Shown: piece after piece, positions 15,163 to 23,665 of the stretch
Layout of the letters: each line of letters starts with the position of its first letter
Numbering within the stretch: the stretch's first letter is position 1
Made by a program: the position numbers and the translations under genes
Origin: Eutrophocola sp964629325
GTDB lineage: Bacteria; Pseudomonadota; Gammaproteobacteria; Pseudomonadales; Pseudohongiellaceae
Assembly (NCBI GenBank): GCA_964629325.1
Contig: CAZVSC010000008.1
Coordinates: 7,999-71,998, forward strand
Direction: 5' to 3'
DNA length: 64,000 nt
Notes under the pieces: model-generated
What the model saw: the letters and a program-made list of their open reading frames with translations, nothing else
Databases searched by the model: none
What the model was told of the DNA's origin: nothing

Positions 15163-16488
15163 ATGCCGCAACCCAAGATCAAGATTTCGGAATACAAGAA
15201 ACGCCGTCGTGAACTGATGGCACACATGGAGCCGAATTCAATCGCTATCCTGCCGTCGGCCGACGAGCTGCTGCGCAACGGCGACTCCCATTTCGCCTTC
15301 CGCCAGAGCAGCGACCTGTACTATCTGACCGGTTTTCGCGAGGCAGAAAGCTGCCTGGTCCTGATACCCGGACGCAAACAGGGCGAGTGCCTGCTGTTCT
15401 GCCAGGAAAAGGATCCGCTCAAGGAGCTGTGGACCGGGCGTCTCATGGGGCCGGAGAACGCGGAGGAAGTGCTGGGAGTGGACGATGCCTTTCCCATTGC
15501 CGATATCGATGACATCCTGCCCGGCCTGATCGAGGGTCGTGAACGCGTTTACTATGCCATGGGACGCGACGAGCAGTTCGACCACAAGGTCATGGAATGG
15601 GTGAAGGTGATCCGCAGCAAGGTGCGAAGCGGTGTGCATTCACCGGGTGAGTTCCTGGTCCTCGACCACCTGCTGCATGAAATGCGGCTGATCAAGTCGA
15701 AAAATGAACTGAAAGTCATGAAGGAGTCCGGCCAGATCGCCGTTCGTGCCCACAAGCGCGCCATGCAGGTATGCAAGCCCGGCATGTACGAATACGAACT
15801 CGAGGCGGAATACCTGCACGAGTTCGCGCGCTCAGGCTGCCGCGAGCCCGCCTACAATTCCATTGTCGCCAGCGGTGAGAACGCCTGCATCCTGCACTAC
15901 AACGAAAACAACATGCAAATGAAAAAGGGCGACCTCGTCCTGATCGATGCCGGCTGCGAATACGAATACTATGCCTCCGACATCACCCGTACCTTCCCGG
16001 TCAGCGGCAAGTTCAGCAAGGAGCAGAAAGCCATTTACGAACTCGTGCTGAAGGCGCAGCTTGAAGCTATCAAGGCGGTCAAACCCGGCAACCACTGGGA
16101 CGATCCCCACAACGTCACCGTGAAGGTGATCACCGAGGGCCTGGTGAAACTGGGTATTCTCAAGGGCAAGGTGGACATGCTGATCAAGAAGGGCGCCTAC
16201 CGCGATTTCTACATGCACCGCGCCGGTCACTGGATCGGCATGGATGTGCATGATGTCGGCGATTACAAGATTGACGGCAAGTGGCGCCTGCTGGAGCCCG
16301 GCATGGTGCTGACCGTGGAACCCGGCATCTACATCGCTTCCGGCAACAAGAAGGTGGACAAGCGCTGGTGGGGCATCGGTGTGCGCATCGAGGACGATGT
16401 CGCCGTCACGGAAAAAGGTCACGATGTCCTTACCGATGGCCTGCCGAAAACCGTCGAGGATATCGAGGCCTTCATGGCCGCTGCCTGA
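15163..16488 (+). CDS. pepP: Xaa-Pro aminopeptidase PepP
   Basis: 441 residues. It removes N-terminal residues that precede proline. The N-terminal creatinase-like domain (about 1-170) includes FAFRQSSDLYYLTGF. The C-terminal pita-bread M24 domain shows the metal ligands in order: DAGCEYEYYASDITRTFPVSG (two Asp), HRAGHWIGMDVHD (His), VEPGIYI (Glu) and GVRIEDDV (Glu). It is a cytoplasmic dimanganese enzyme. Its TGA overlaps the ATG of ubiH by one base (TGATG), implying translational coupling. Confidence 0.96.
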   Translation: MPQPKIKISEYKKRRRELMAHMEPNSIAILPSADELLRNGDSHFAFRQSSDLYYLTGFREAESCLVLIPGRKQGECLLFCQEKDPLKELWTGRLMGPENAEEVLGVDDAFPIADIDDILPGLIEGRERVYYAMGRDEQFDHKVMEWVKVIRSKVRSGVHSPGEFLVLDHLLHEMRLIKSKNELKVMKESGQIAVRAHKRAMQVCKPGMYEYELEAEYLHEFARSGCREPAYNSIVASGENACILHYNENNMQMKKGDLVLIDAGCEYEYYASDITRTFPVSGKFSKEQKAIYELVLKAQLEAIKAVKPGNHWDDPHNVTVKVITEGLVKLGILKGKVDMLIKKGAYRDFYMHRAGHWIGMDVHDVGDYKIDGKWRLLEPGMVLTVEPGIYIASGNKKVDKRWWGIGVRIEDDVAVTEKGHDVLTDGLPKTVEDIEAFMAAA

Positions 16489-17750
16489 TGTCCCTGTGCA
16501 GCAAGCCAAGCTATGACCTGGTGATCGTGGGCGCCGGCATGGTCGGCGCCAGTCTCGCCTGCATTCTCGACCGTATGCCGCTGGCGCGGCCATTGAGCAT
16601 CCTGCTCGTCGAATCCGCCCCCATTGACCTGGATGCCCCGCCCGCACAGCCGTCATTCGATGCACGCAGCACGGTGCTCTCCTATGGCACGGTCAGCTAC
16701 CTGCACGAACTGGAGATGTGGGAAGGATTGTCGGCGTCGGCCGAACCCATTACCCATATCCATGTGTCCGATCAGGGCCGCCTGGGTTCTGTGCGCATGA
16801 GCAGCCGGGAACAGGGTGTCGACGCGCTCGGCCATGTCATCGAAAACCGTCTGCTCGGCAGCGTCTTCAACAGGGCCCTGGCGGCGGCAAGGCACCTGGA
16901 AACCCGCAGCGGCGTGCAGGTCACCGGCATCACGCCGCAGCAAACCGGCATGCAGGTCAGCCTGGGAAAAGAGGATGAATCCCAGGTAGTGGATGCCAGC
17001 CTCGTCGTGCTTGCCGAAGGCGGTCGGTCAGGGCTTTGTGAAAAGCTCGGCATTCACCGGGTTGAGCAACCCTATGACCAGGAAGCGGTCATTGCCAATG
17101 TCGCTTTTTCTGTTCCGCACAAGAACGTCGCCTACGAGCGTTTTACCGTCAACGGGCCGCTCGCCCTGTTGCCGCTACCGGACATGGACGGCCAGCATCG
17201 CGCCGCTCTGGTCTGGACGCGCAAGGGGGGAGATGCCCAGGCGCTCATCACCTTGCCGGAAAACGAATTTCTGGACGCGCTGCAAAAGGAATTCGGCAAT
17301 CGGCTTGGCCTGTTCACACGTGTCGGTCAGCGCCATAGTTATCCGCTGAAGCTGGTGACGGCAGAGGAACAGGTGCGCCCCGGGCTCGTTCTGCTTGGCA
17401 ATGTCGCCCACTCACTGCATCCGGTGGCCGGACAGGGTTTCAACCTGGCATTTCGCGACACCATGCGCCTGGCGGCGATATTGGCTGTCGCCCACGACCG
17501 CGGCGAGTCTCCCGGCGCCATCGACAATCTGCAGTTGTACCTGCAGCAAACAATCACCGACCAGGACCGGACGGCCGCCTTCAGTGATTACATGACGCGG
17601 CTGTTTTCCACCAACCACCTGGCGGCGGTCTGGCTGCGCAAGTTCGGTCTGTTCAGCATCGACCTGGTGATGCCGCTGCGCCGGGCGTTTGCAAAGCGCG
17701 CCATGGGACTGGGTGAGCCCCGGGTAAAACTGGACACCAGCACATACTGA
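16488..17750 (+). CDS. ubiH: 2-octaprenyl-6-methoxyphenol hydroxylase (UbiH/COQ6-type)
   Basis: 420 residues from ATG 16488, although an open frame begins upstream inside pepP. It is a flavin monooxygenase that hydroxylates the ring of ubiquinone precursors at the membrane. The FAD Rossmann motif VIVGAGMVGASLA begins near residue 12, the ARSTVLSYG segment (FDARSTVLSYGT) and the LGNVAHSLHPVAGQGFNLAFRD motif of the second FAD site are typical of the UbiH/UbiI/UbiF family. Assignment to ubiH rather than ubiI or ubiF rests on the pepP neighbour. The usual following ubiI-like gene is absent; a DUF4440-like gene comes next. Confidence 0.93.
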   Translation: MSLCSKPSYDLVIVGAGMVGASLACILDRMPLARPLSILLVESAPIDLDAPPAQPSFDARSTVLSYGTVSYLHELEMWEGLSASAEPITHIHVSDQGRLGSVRMSSREQGVDALGHVIENRLLGSVFNRALAAARHLETRSGVQVTGITPQQTGMQVSLGKEDESQVVDASLVVLAEGGRSGLCEKLGIHRVEQPYDQEAVIANVAFSVPHKNVAYERFTVNGPLALLPLPDMDGQHRAALVWTRKGGDAQALITLPENEFLDALQKEFGNRLGLFTRVGQRHSYPLKLVTAEEQVRPGLVLLGNVAHSLHPVAGQGFNLAFRDTMRLAAILAVAHDRGESPGAIDNLQLYLQQTITDQDRTAAFSDYMTRLFSTNHLAAVWLRKFGLFSIDLVMPLRRAFAKRAMGLGEPRVKLDTSTY

Positions 17751-17763
17751 AAGGCATTTATTG

Positions 17764-18141
17764 ATGGATATTCTCAATCTGCCGGAACATATCCGCATTC
17801 TCGAGGAACTGCTGCTTCATCAGGACTTTGCCAACAGTCCTGATCAACTCGAGGCCATGATCAGCGAGGATTTCAGGGAAATCGATTCACGCGGCAGGCA
17901 AGTGTCCCGTGATGAAGTGGTTCGCTGGCTGCTCAATAAAAGTCCTGATTCACGCTGGGAGTTTTCCGCGTTCGAGGTCAGGCAACTGGGTCCCGGCCTG
18001 GTGCTCGCCACGTACCAGGCCCGGCAGATAAAGCCGGAGGGTGCTTCCGGGGGCGGCGCCATGCACAGTTCCCTGTGGCAGGAAAAAAAACCCGGCCGGA
18101 CCTGGGAGCTGGTGTTTCACCAGAGTACACGCCTGGAATGA
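17764..18141 (+). CDS. DUF4440 / SnoaL-like (NTF2 fold) protein
   Basis: 125 residues from ATG 17764; a TTG three bases earlier is also open. The sequence begins ILEELLLHQDFANSPDQLEAMISEDFREIDSRG and ends LWQEKKPGRTWELVFHQSTRLE, which is the layout of DUF4440/NTF2-like proteins: helix, then DF.E...G, then strands ending W.L.FHQ.T. These small cone-shaped domains bind ligands or act as small enzymes; no specific role can be assigned. It probably ends the ygfB-pepP-ubiH transcript, as an inverted repeat and a new regulated gene follow. Confidence 0.7.
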   Translation: MDILNLPEHIRILEELLLHQDFANSPDQLEAMISEDFREIDSRGRQVSRDEVVRWLLNKSPDSRWEFSAFEVRQLGPGLVLATYQARQIKPEGASGGGAMHSSLWQEKKPGRTWELVFHQSTRLE

Positions 18142-18206
18142 GAAGCTTTTGCGGCAATAGAGTATGTCTGTTTCGAAGCTTTATTCAGGTTGAGGTTTGC
18201 CTTCCA

Positions 18207-18368
18207 CGATAAAAGGATAAAGGGATAAACCGATAAAGCGTAAGAGCGACAACCAGTGAATTTGTATGATCGTGTTTTTGATACCTGATTCCACAGGAAA
18301 TATTCAAACAAGGCGGATGAAGTGAATACGGACGCTTTATCCCTTTATCGTTTTTCGTTATCCCTTTA
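18207..18368. repeat. GATAAAG-rich inverted repeat, copy 2
   Basis: Left arm 18207-18240 (CGATAAAAGGATAAAGGGA...CCGATAAAGCG) and right arm 18333-18368 (CGCTTTATCCCTTTATCG...TTATCCCTTTA). Inside each arm the units GATAAAG/GGATAAA recur. It shares both arms with the copy at 11720-11814, but its centre is about 90 bases longer. It lies between the DUF4440 gene and the trp leader, ending 33 bases before the leader peptide start. Confidence 0.75.
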
Positions 18369-18401
18369 CAAATCCCCTTGCTTCCCGCAAACTCCCCCGC
18401 C

Positions 18402-18467
18402 ATGAGAAATCATATCCAACTGAACAACTGGTGGTGGTCCGTAAACGAGGGCTGCCGACAGATCTGA
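18402..18467 (+). CDS. trpL: trp leader peptide with three consecutive tryptophan codons
   Basis: ATG 18402 to TGA 18465-18467 encodes 21 residues, with TGG TGG TGG at 18429-18437 (residues 10-12, in the context NNWWWSV). Together with the terminator hairpin 55 bases after the stop and the anthranilate synthase gene downstream, this is the layout of a ribosome-mediated transcription attenuator: scarce charged tRNA-Trp stalls the ribosome at the WWW run and prevents terminator formation. A CTGCCG/CGGCAG hairpin (18452-18457 with 18471-18476) spans the stop codon and may be the leader pause structure. The ribosome site is weak. Confidence 0.85.
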   Translation: MRNHIQLNNWWWSVNEGCRQI

Positions 18468-18520
18468 AAACGGCAGGTGTAAACAAGCGCTTACATCCTG
18501 TCTGACCATGAATTTAAAAC

Positions 18521-18552
18521 AGGCCGCCCGGTTAACCGAGGCGGCCTTTTTC
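18521..18552 (+). terminator. trp attenuator (Rho-independent terminator)
   Basis: AGGCCGCC / GGCGGCCT, a perfect 8-bp stem with a CGGTTAACCGA apical part that can extend pairing, followed by TTTTTCTT. It lies between trpL and trpE(G), 66 bases before the structural gene, the expected place for an attenuator. The exact antiterminator pairing was not resolved. Confidence 0.85.
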
Positions 18553-18617
18553 TTGTCCCGAAATCCATCAAAAACGCTTCCCGGTTTTCCGGACGGCCCT
18601 CATCCCGGAGAAGGGCC

Positions 18618-20822
18618 ATGAATGCAACACGTTCCGCACGTTACAACACCGCTGGTGGGATCACCGTATACCGCGCCAGCGTCAGTACCCCTTACGCAAA
18701 CGCCGCTGCTGAAATCAGCCGTGCACTCGATTCACAGCGCGGCGTCCTCTTTACATCGAATTTCGATTTTCCGGGACGCTACACACGTTGGGATATCGGT
18801 TTCGTGAACCCGCCCCTGGCAATTTCCGCAGCAGGCCGGGAAATGGCCTTTACGGCGCTCAATGCCCGCGGCCGCGTGCTGCTGAAGTTCCTGGCACCGG
18901 TGATCGGCGCCTGCGAGGCGATCAAGAGCGTCCAGCAAATCCATGGCGGCCTGGTCGCATCCCTGAAGCCGCCGCGCCCGGTGGTCTTCGAGGAAGAACG
19001 CAGCCGCCAGTACTCGGTGTTTTCAGTGCTGCGTGACGTGATCGCATTGTTTTACAGCCGTGCTGACGGCGTCCTCGGGTTATATGGCGCCTTCGGTTAC
19101 GAACTGGCCTTCCAGTTCGAAGCCATAAACATGAAACTGAAACGGCGATCGAATGCACAGGACCTGGTGCTGTACCTGCCGGATGAGATACTGGCAGTGG
19201 ATCACAGCAAGGAAAGCGCCAGGCGTTACAGTTATGATTTTGAAATTGATGGCATGTCCACCAGGTACTTGCCCCGCACGGGTGCCCGCGCGGCATTCCG
19301 ACTGCCCGACCCGGAAACAGCAGTAGAAGCCTGCGACCATGCACCCGGTGAATATGCGCAAATGGTTCGCAAGGCGATCGGATATTTTGCACGCGGCGAC
19401 CTGTTCGAGGCGGTTCCTGGACAGTTGTTCAGGGAACCGTGCACGGATGCGCCGTCGGCAATTTTCAAGCGCCTGTCAGCGCGAAACCCGTCACCCTATG
19501 GCGCCTTTATCAATCTTGGCGAGCAGGAATACCTGGTCGCGGCGTCCCCGGAAATGTTTGTCCGCGTGGAGGAAAGCGATGCGGGTATGCGCGTCGAAAC
19601 CTGCCCTATCTCCGGCACCATTGCCCGCGGTAGTGATGCCATGGCAGATGCCGCCCGCGTGAAAGAGCTGCTCAATTCGGCCAAGGACGAAGCGGAGTTG
19701 TCCATGTGCACGGATGTCGATCGCAACGACAAGTCGCGTATCTGCATCCCGGGTTCCGTCAGGGTGATCGGCCGTCGTCAGACGGAAATGTATTCACGCC
19801 TGATTCACACGGTGGATCATGTCGAGGGATTGCTGCGTCCTGAATTCGATGCACTCGATGCCTTCCTGTCCCACACCTGGGCGGTAACCGTGACCGGTGC
19901 CCCGAAGCAGGCGGCCGTCCAGTTCATCGAGGATCACGAGAAGTCGCCGCGCCGCTGGTACGGTGGCGCGCTGGGCTTTCTCAAGTTCAACGGAGAGATC
20001 AACACCGGACTGACATTGCGCACTATTCACATCGAGGATGGCATTGCCGAAGTCCGCGCGGGGGCGACCCTGCTGTACGATTCCGTCCCGGATGCGGAGG
20101 AGGCGGAAACGCGGCTCAAGGCCTCGGCCCTGTTGTCTGCCATCCGCAATGATTATGCCGGGGTCTCCACCCCGGGAATGCACAAACACCTGTTTGGGCA
20201 AGGTCTGCATGTGCTCATGGTGGACCACCATGATTCTTTCGTGCATACACTGTCCGCCTATTTCCAGGAAACCGGTGCACAGGTCAGCACTGTCCGCCCC
20301 GAACATGTCGCCTTTGCCATTGAAGCGTCAAAACCGGATCTCGTGGTGCTGTCGCCGGGGCCGGGCAGGCCGCAGGATTCTCACCTGGGTCATACACTGG
20401 AACAGTGCCTGCAGCATGACCTGCCGGTCTTTGGTGTCTGCCTGGGCCTGCAGGGCATCGTCGAGCATTTCGGCGGCTCGTTGGCCACGCTCGAGACCCC
20501 CGTTCACGGCAAGGGCTCAGAACTGGTCCGGACCGGTGGCTTCCTGTTCGACGGGGTGGAAATGCCCATCAGCATCGGGCGTTACCATTCCCTGGTGGCT
20601 GACAGGGTGCCGGACTGCCTGGAAGTGACGGCGCGCACGCAGGACGGTTGCGTCATGGCGATCGAGCATGCCAGCCTGCCGGTCAGTGCGGTGCAATTTC
20701 ACCCGGAGTCTATTCTGAGTCTCGGCAACGAATGTGGTGCAAAAATCATCGGTAATGTGGTCAGGCAAGTTACAATGAGCCAAATGAACCATTCAGCGGA
20801 AAAGGCAGTACAGATTGTTTGA
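18618..20822 (+). CDS. trpE(G): Fused anthranilate synthase TrpE(G)
   Basis: 734 residues, first step of tryptophan synthesis: chorismate plus glutamine to anthranilate. Residues 1 to about 520 are the TrpE chorismate-binding part, with GRYTRWDIGF, CPISGTIARG, DVDRNDKSR, HTVDHVEG and GALGFLKFNGEINTGLTLRT. The rest is a TrpG-type class I glutamine amidotransferase with VDHHDSFVHTL, VLSPGPGRP, GVCLGLQG (nucleophile Cys) and FHPES (His-Glu). This fusion and its wording closely resemble the rhizobial TrpE(G) rather than the separate trpE and trpG of most gammaproteobacteria. The ATG has a GGAG site. Its stop overlaps the next start. A WWW leader and attenuator precede it. PhzE-type enzymes share the fusion, but the Trp leader argues for tryptophan. 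Confidence 0.93.
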   Translation: MNATRSARYNTAGGITVYRASVSTPYANAAAEISRALDSQRGVLFTSNFDFPGRYTRWDIGFVNPPLAISAAGREMAFTALNARGRVLLKFLAPVIGACEAIKSVQQIHGGLVASLKPPRPVVFEEERSRQYSVFSVLRDVIALFYSRADGVLGLYGAFGYELAFQFEAINMKLKRRSNAQDLVLYLPDEILAVDHSKESARRYSYDFEIDGMSTRYLPRTGARAAFRLPDPETAVEACDHAPGEYAQMVRKAIGYFARGDLFEAVPGQLFREPCTDAPSAIFKRLSARNPSPYGAFINLGEQEYLVAASPEMFVRVEESDAGMRVETCPISGTIARGSDAMADAARVKELLNSAKDEAELSMCTDVDRNDKSRICIPGSVRVIGRRQTEMYSRLIHTVDHVEGLLRPEFDALDAFLSHTWAVTVTGAPKQAAVQFIEDHEKSPRRWYGGALGFLKFNGEINTGLTLRTIHIEDGIAEVRAGATLLYDSVPDAEEAETRLKASALLSAIRNDYAGVSTPGMHKHLFGQGLHVLMVDHHDSFVHTLSAYFQETGAQVSTVRPEHVAFAIEASKPDLVVLSPGPGRPQDSHLGHTLEQCLQHDLPVFGVCLGLQGIVEHFGGSLATLETPVHGKGSELVRTGGFLFDGVEMPISIGRYHSLVADRVPDCLEVTARTQDGCVMAIEHASLPVSAVQFHPESILSLGNECGAKIIGNVVRQVTMSQMNHSAEKAVQIV

Positions 20823-22155
20823 TCAATTCGGGCTCGACGAGAAGCTCCTGAAAGGACTGGCTGCCGCCGGTTTGAAAAACCCCACGCCGGTCCAGCAGGC
20901 GGCGATTCCTGCCGTGCTGTCCGGCAGGGATATCCAGGCCAGCGCCCGCACCGGCAGCGGCAAAAGCGCGGCATTCCTGTTGCCGGTGCTGCAGCGGATG
21001 CTGGACACGCCGTCACCGAGGACAGCAACGCGCTGCCTGGTGATCAGTCCCACACGCGAGCTGGCGCTGCAGCTGGACAAGCATTGCAGCGAACTGGCGA
21101 GATTCACGCCCGTAACCTCCCTGGTGATTGTCGGCGGGGAAGGCCTGCGTTCGCAGCAGGCAAAGATCCGCAAGAATCCGGAGATCGTCATCGGTACCCC
21201 CGGACGGTTGCTCGAGCATGTACAGAAAAAATCCCTCGAGCTCGGCGACCTGGAATTTCTCGTGCTGGATGAGGTGGACCGTATACTCGACATGGGCTTT
21301 CGCGACGATGTCCTGGCCATCGTCGGTGCGTGCAACGGGGAGCGCCAGACCATGGTGCTCTCCGCCACGCTGGATCATGGGGAACTGAAAGGAATCACCT
21401 CGCGCATCCAGAAGGATCCGCAGATACTCAATGTCGATGAACAACGTACCGCCAACGCGGATATCGTGCATGAAGCGATAATCGCCGACGATCCAGGTCA
21501 CAAGCGCCAACTCTGCAACTGGCTGCTGGCCAACGAAAGCTACCAGCAGGCGCTGGTGTTCACCAATACACGCGAACATGCCGAGCAGCTGGCGGCTTTT
21601 CTTGTGCAGCAGGGAAATCCTACGGTGTGCCTGCACGGCGAAATGCAGCAGACCGAGCGTAAAGAGGTGATGCGACGCTTTCGCGACGGCCGGTTTCAGG
21701 TGATGGTGGCAACGGATCTTGCCGCACGGGGTATTGATATCCCCACCATCGATCTCGTCATCAATTTTGCCATTCCCAGGTCAGGCGACGACTACGTGCA
21801 CCGTACCGGCCGTACCGGACGCGCCGGCGCCAGCGGCAAGGCGATTTCCCTGGTGGCGCCCCAGGAATGGAACCAGATGGACAGCATCGCCCGCTACCTG
21901 AAGCTGAACTTTTCCCAGCGCGCCATCAAGGGTCTGCCCGCGCGATTTGCCGGGCCGGTCAAAAAGAAGAAAGACCAGAAAGGGAAGGGTAAGAAGCAGG
22001 AGTCCGGCACAGCGAAAGCCAGGGTAAAGAGCAAGGAGCGGCATCGCAACAAGAAGAATATCGGCAAGCGCCGCCAACCGACAGGGAAGGGAAGGGGCGC
22101 TGCAACCAGCCAGGATGACGGCCTGTCACCTCTTACCCGAAAGACCAGGAAGTAA
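20815..22155 (+). CDS. DEAD-box-type ATP-dependent RNA helicase (DEVD variant)
   Basis: 446 residues with a TTG start at 20815 that overlaps the end of trpE(G) by 8 bases. The motifs run in order: Q motif PTPVQQAAIP, motif I ARTGSGKS, PTREL, TPGRL, motif II LDEVDRILDMGF, SATL, then ATDLAARGIDIP and HRTGRTGRAG. The Walker B box is DEVD instead of DEAD. The two RecA domains are followed by a basic tail of about 70 residues rich in Lys, Arg and Gly, which may bind RNA. It is closest to the RhlE/SrmB-like group, but I cannot tell which. Coupling to trpE(G) may be accidental. Confidence 0.9.
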   Translation: MFDQFGLDEKLLKGLAAAGLKNPTPVQQAAIPAVLSGRDIQASARTGSGKSAAFLLPVLQRMLDTPSPRTATRCLVISPTRELALQLDKHCSELARFTPVTSLVIVGGEGLRSQQAKIRKNPEIVIGTPGRLLEHVQKKSLELGDLEFLVLDEVDRILDMGFRDDVLAIVGACNGERQTMVLSATLDHGELKGITSRIQKDPQILNVDEQRTANADIVHEAIIADDPGHKRQLCNWLLANESYQQALVFTNTREHAEQLAAFLVQQGNPTVCLHGEMQQTERKEVMRRFRDGRFQVMVATDLAARGIDIPTIDLVINFAIPRSGDDYVHRTGRTGRAGASGKAISLVAPQEWNQMDSIARYLKLNFSQRAIKGLPARFAGPVKKKKDQKGKGKKQESGTAKARVKSKERHRNKKNIGKRRQPTGKGRGAATSQDDGLSPLTRKTRK

Positions 22156-22178
22156 TTTCCGGGGAGCTTGTGCCAGTA

Positions 22179-22916
22179 CTACCAGTTGATATTGGCGGCC
22201 AGCAGGCTGCTGTACTGCTGGATGGACTCGCTTTTTTCACCGACCACGACCAGGTTGCCGCCAGGAGTCGGGCTGATCACCCCTTCAAAGCGGCCATCGG
22301 CGATGGCGAATTCGGATGCTACGGGGGTGTTCGGGATGACCATGACGGTAACCGGGCCGACTTCGCCCTGCATCACGATATGCACCGCCTGCAAACCATT
22401 GATGAAATCGACATAGCAGTCCTTGGTGACATTGATCTGCAGGTTCTGCATGTCCGGGGAGCTCTGGAACTCATTACCCACCAGGGCCGCCATGATGAAA
22501 TTGACATTGTCCAGGGAGACTGGTGTGTCATCCTCGAGAAAATCCATTTCGCTGTAGATATGCGAGAACACCATTTCCTCAAGGGGGTTGGCTTCCCCCT
22601 GGTTATAGATGCCGATGATGCCCAGTGCGATTACGAGACCGGCGGCATAACGGAAATTGCGCCGCCAGAACGAGTCATTGGCTGCAGCGACGCCGCTATC
22701 CGGGTGCAGTGAGCCCTCCGGTATATCCAGCAGCGCCTGGCATAGCGAGGCGGGTGGTTTCACCGATGCCAGGCCGGCTTTGAGGGCGCCATCGAACTTA
22801 AGCAGTTCGGCAAGCAGTTGCTGCCGTTGCGGGCTTTGCGCTACAGCCGCCAGGAATTCTGCAGAATCATCATGCGGGTTGGCATGGGCTCTTTCGAGAA
22901 ATTGTTGTTCGTTCAT
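22179..22916 (-). CDS. DUF3379-like anti-sigma-type membrane protein
   Basis: 245 residues. A cytoplasmic N-terminal part of about 88 residues is followed by one transmembrane helix (about 89-105, RYAAGLVIALGIIGIYNQ) and a periplasmic part of about 140 residues. The layout and sequence (EFLAAVAQSPQRQQLLAELLKFD near the start) match DUF3379 proteins found beside ECF sigma factor genes, where they are presumed regulators. The sigma gene lies immediately upstream on the same strand, 150 bases away. It lacks an obvious zinc-binding HxxxCxxC motif, so it is not a classical ZAS anti-sigma factor. The signal sensed is unknown. Confidence 0.75.
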   Translation of the reverse strand: MNEQQFLERAHANPHDDSAEFLAAVAQSPQRQQLLAELLKFDGALKAGLASVKPPASLCQALLDIPEGSLHPDSGVAAANDSFWRRNFRYAAGLVIALGIIGIYNQGEANPLEEMVFSHIYSEMDFLEDDTPVSLDNVNFIMAALVGNEFQSSPDMQNLQINVTKDCYVDFINGLQAVHIVMQGEVGPVTVMVIPNTPVASEFAIADGRFEGVISPTPGGNLVVVGEKSESIQQYSSLLAANINW

Positions 22917-23068
22917 TATTTTTCCGGGTCTCTCAAAAAAAGTTTACTGATTACACAGGCTTCTGGCCACAGCGTGATTGGCCAATGCCACGCAATTTCC
23001 CGACAGAATGGCTGCCGGACCTTCGTCTGTCATCTGCACTTGCGGCAACGTTCTGTCGCCGGGGCTCA

Positions 23069-23665
23069 TCAGTTGTCCCCGCCATCCAGTACTTCCTTCA
23101 GCTTGTTTCTAGCCCGGAACAGCCGGGTCATGACGGTGTTGTTGTTCAGATCCAGCATCTGCGCAATCTCCTCACCGCTGAACCCCCCGACGACCTGCAG
23201 CAGCAAGGGGTCCCGGTATTCAGGCTCGAGTTCCCCCATGGCCTTGTACAGCAGCTCCCGGTCCAGCAACTGGTCGGGCTCCAGCTTTTCGGTTTCCGGC
23301 ACCGAGTAATCGTCGATGTCATCGGTTTCGGGGCGGTATTTCTCGTAAAGCCGGGCATTTTCCCGCCGCAGGATGGTGAATAGCCACGCCTTGGCGGCGG
23401 CCGGGTTCTCCAGGCTGTCCAGTGCCCGCCAGGCGCGCAGGAAGGTTTCCTGGGTGAGGTCTTCCGCCACCTGGCGGCTTTTGCTCAGCCAGAAGGCATA
23501 ACGGAATATGTCACCGTAATAGTCACCAACCAGTGCCTCGTAACGCGTCTTTTTGCTGCCGCTACTGCTACCAGTGCCGCTGCTGCCTGAAGCATCTCCC
23601 GCTTGATCGGCATTGGCGCCAGTATCGTCTATGACCGGCGAGCCATCTTTTTCTTTCGAAGGCAT
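23069..23665 (-). CDS. ECF-type RNA polymerase sigma factor
   Basis: 198 residues. Sigma region 2 is seen as YYGDIFRYAFWLSKSRQVAEDLTQETFLRAW and region 4 as LPEYR-like ELEPEYRDPLLLQVVGGFSGEEIAQMLDLNNNTVMTRLFRARNKL, with the helix-turn-helix in it; the linker is short. Before region 2 there is a Ser/Gly-rich stretch of about 20 residues (21-40), unusual in ECF factors and perhaps a flexible linker or a start chosen too early. The DUF3379 gene follows, so this is a sigma/regulator pair. No target promoter was identified. Confidence 0.9.
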   Translation of the reverse strand: MPSKEKDGSPVIDDTGANADQAGDASGSSGTGSSSGSKKTRYEALVGDYYGDIFRYAFWLSKSRQVAEDLTQETFLRAWRALDSLENPAAAKAWLFTILRRENARLYEKYRPETDDIDDYSVPETEKLEPDQLLDRELLYKAMGELEPEYRDPLLLQVVGGFSGEEIAQMLDLNNNTVMTRLFRARNKLKEVLDGGDN

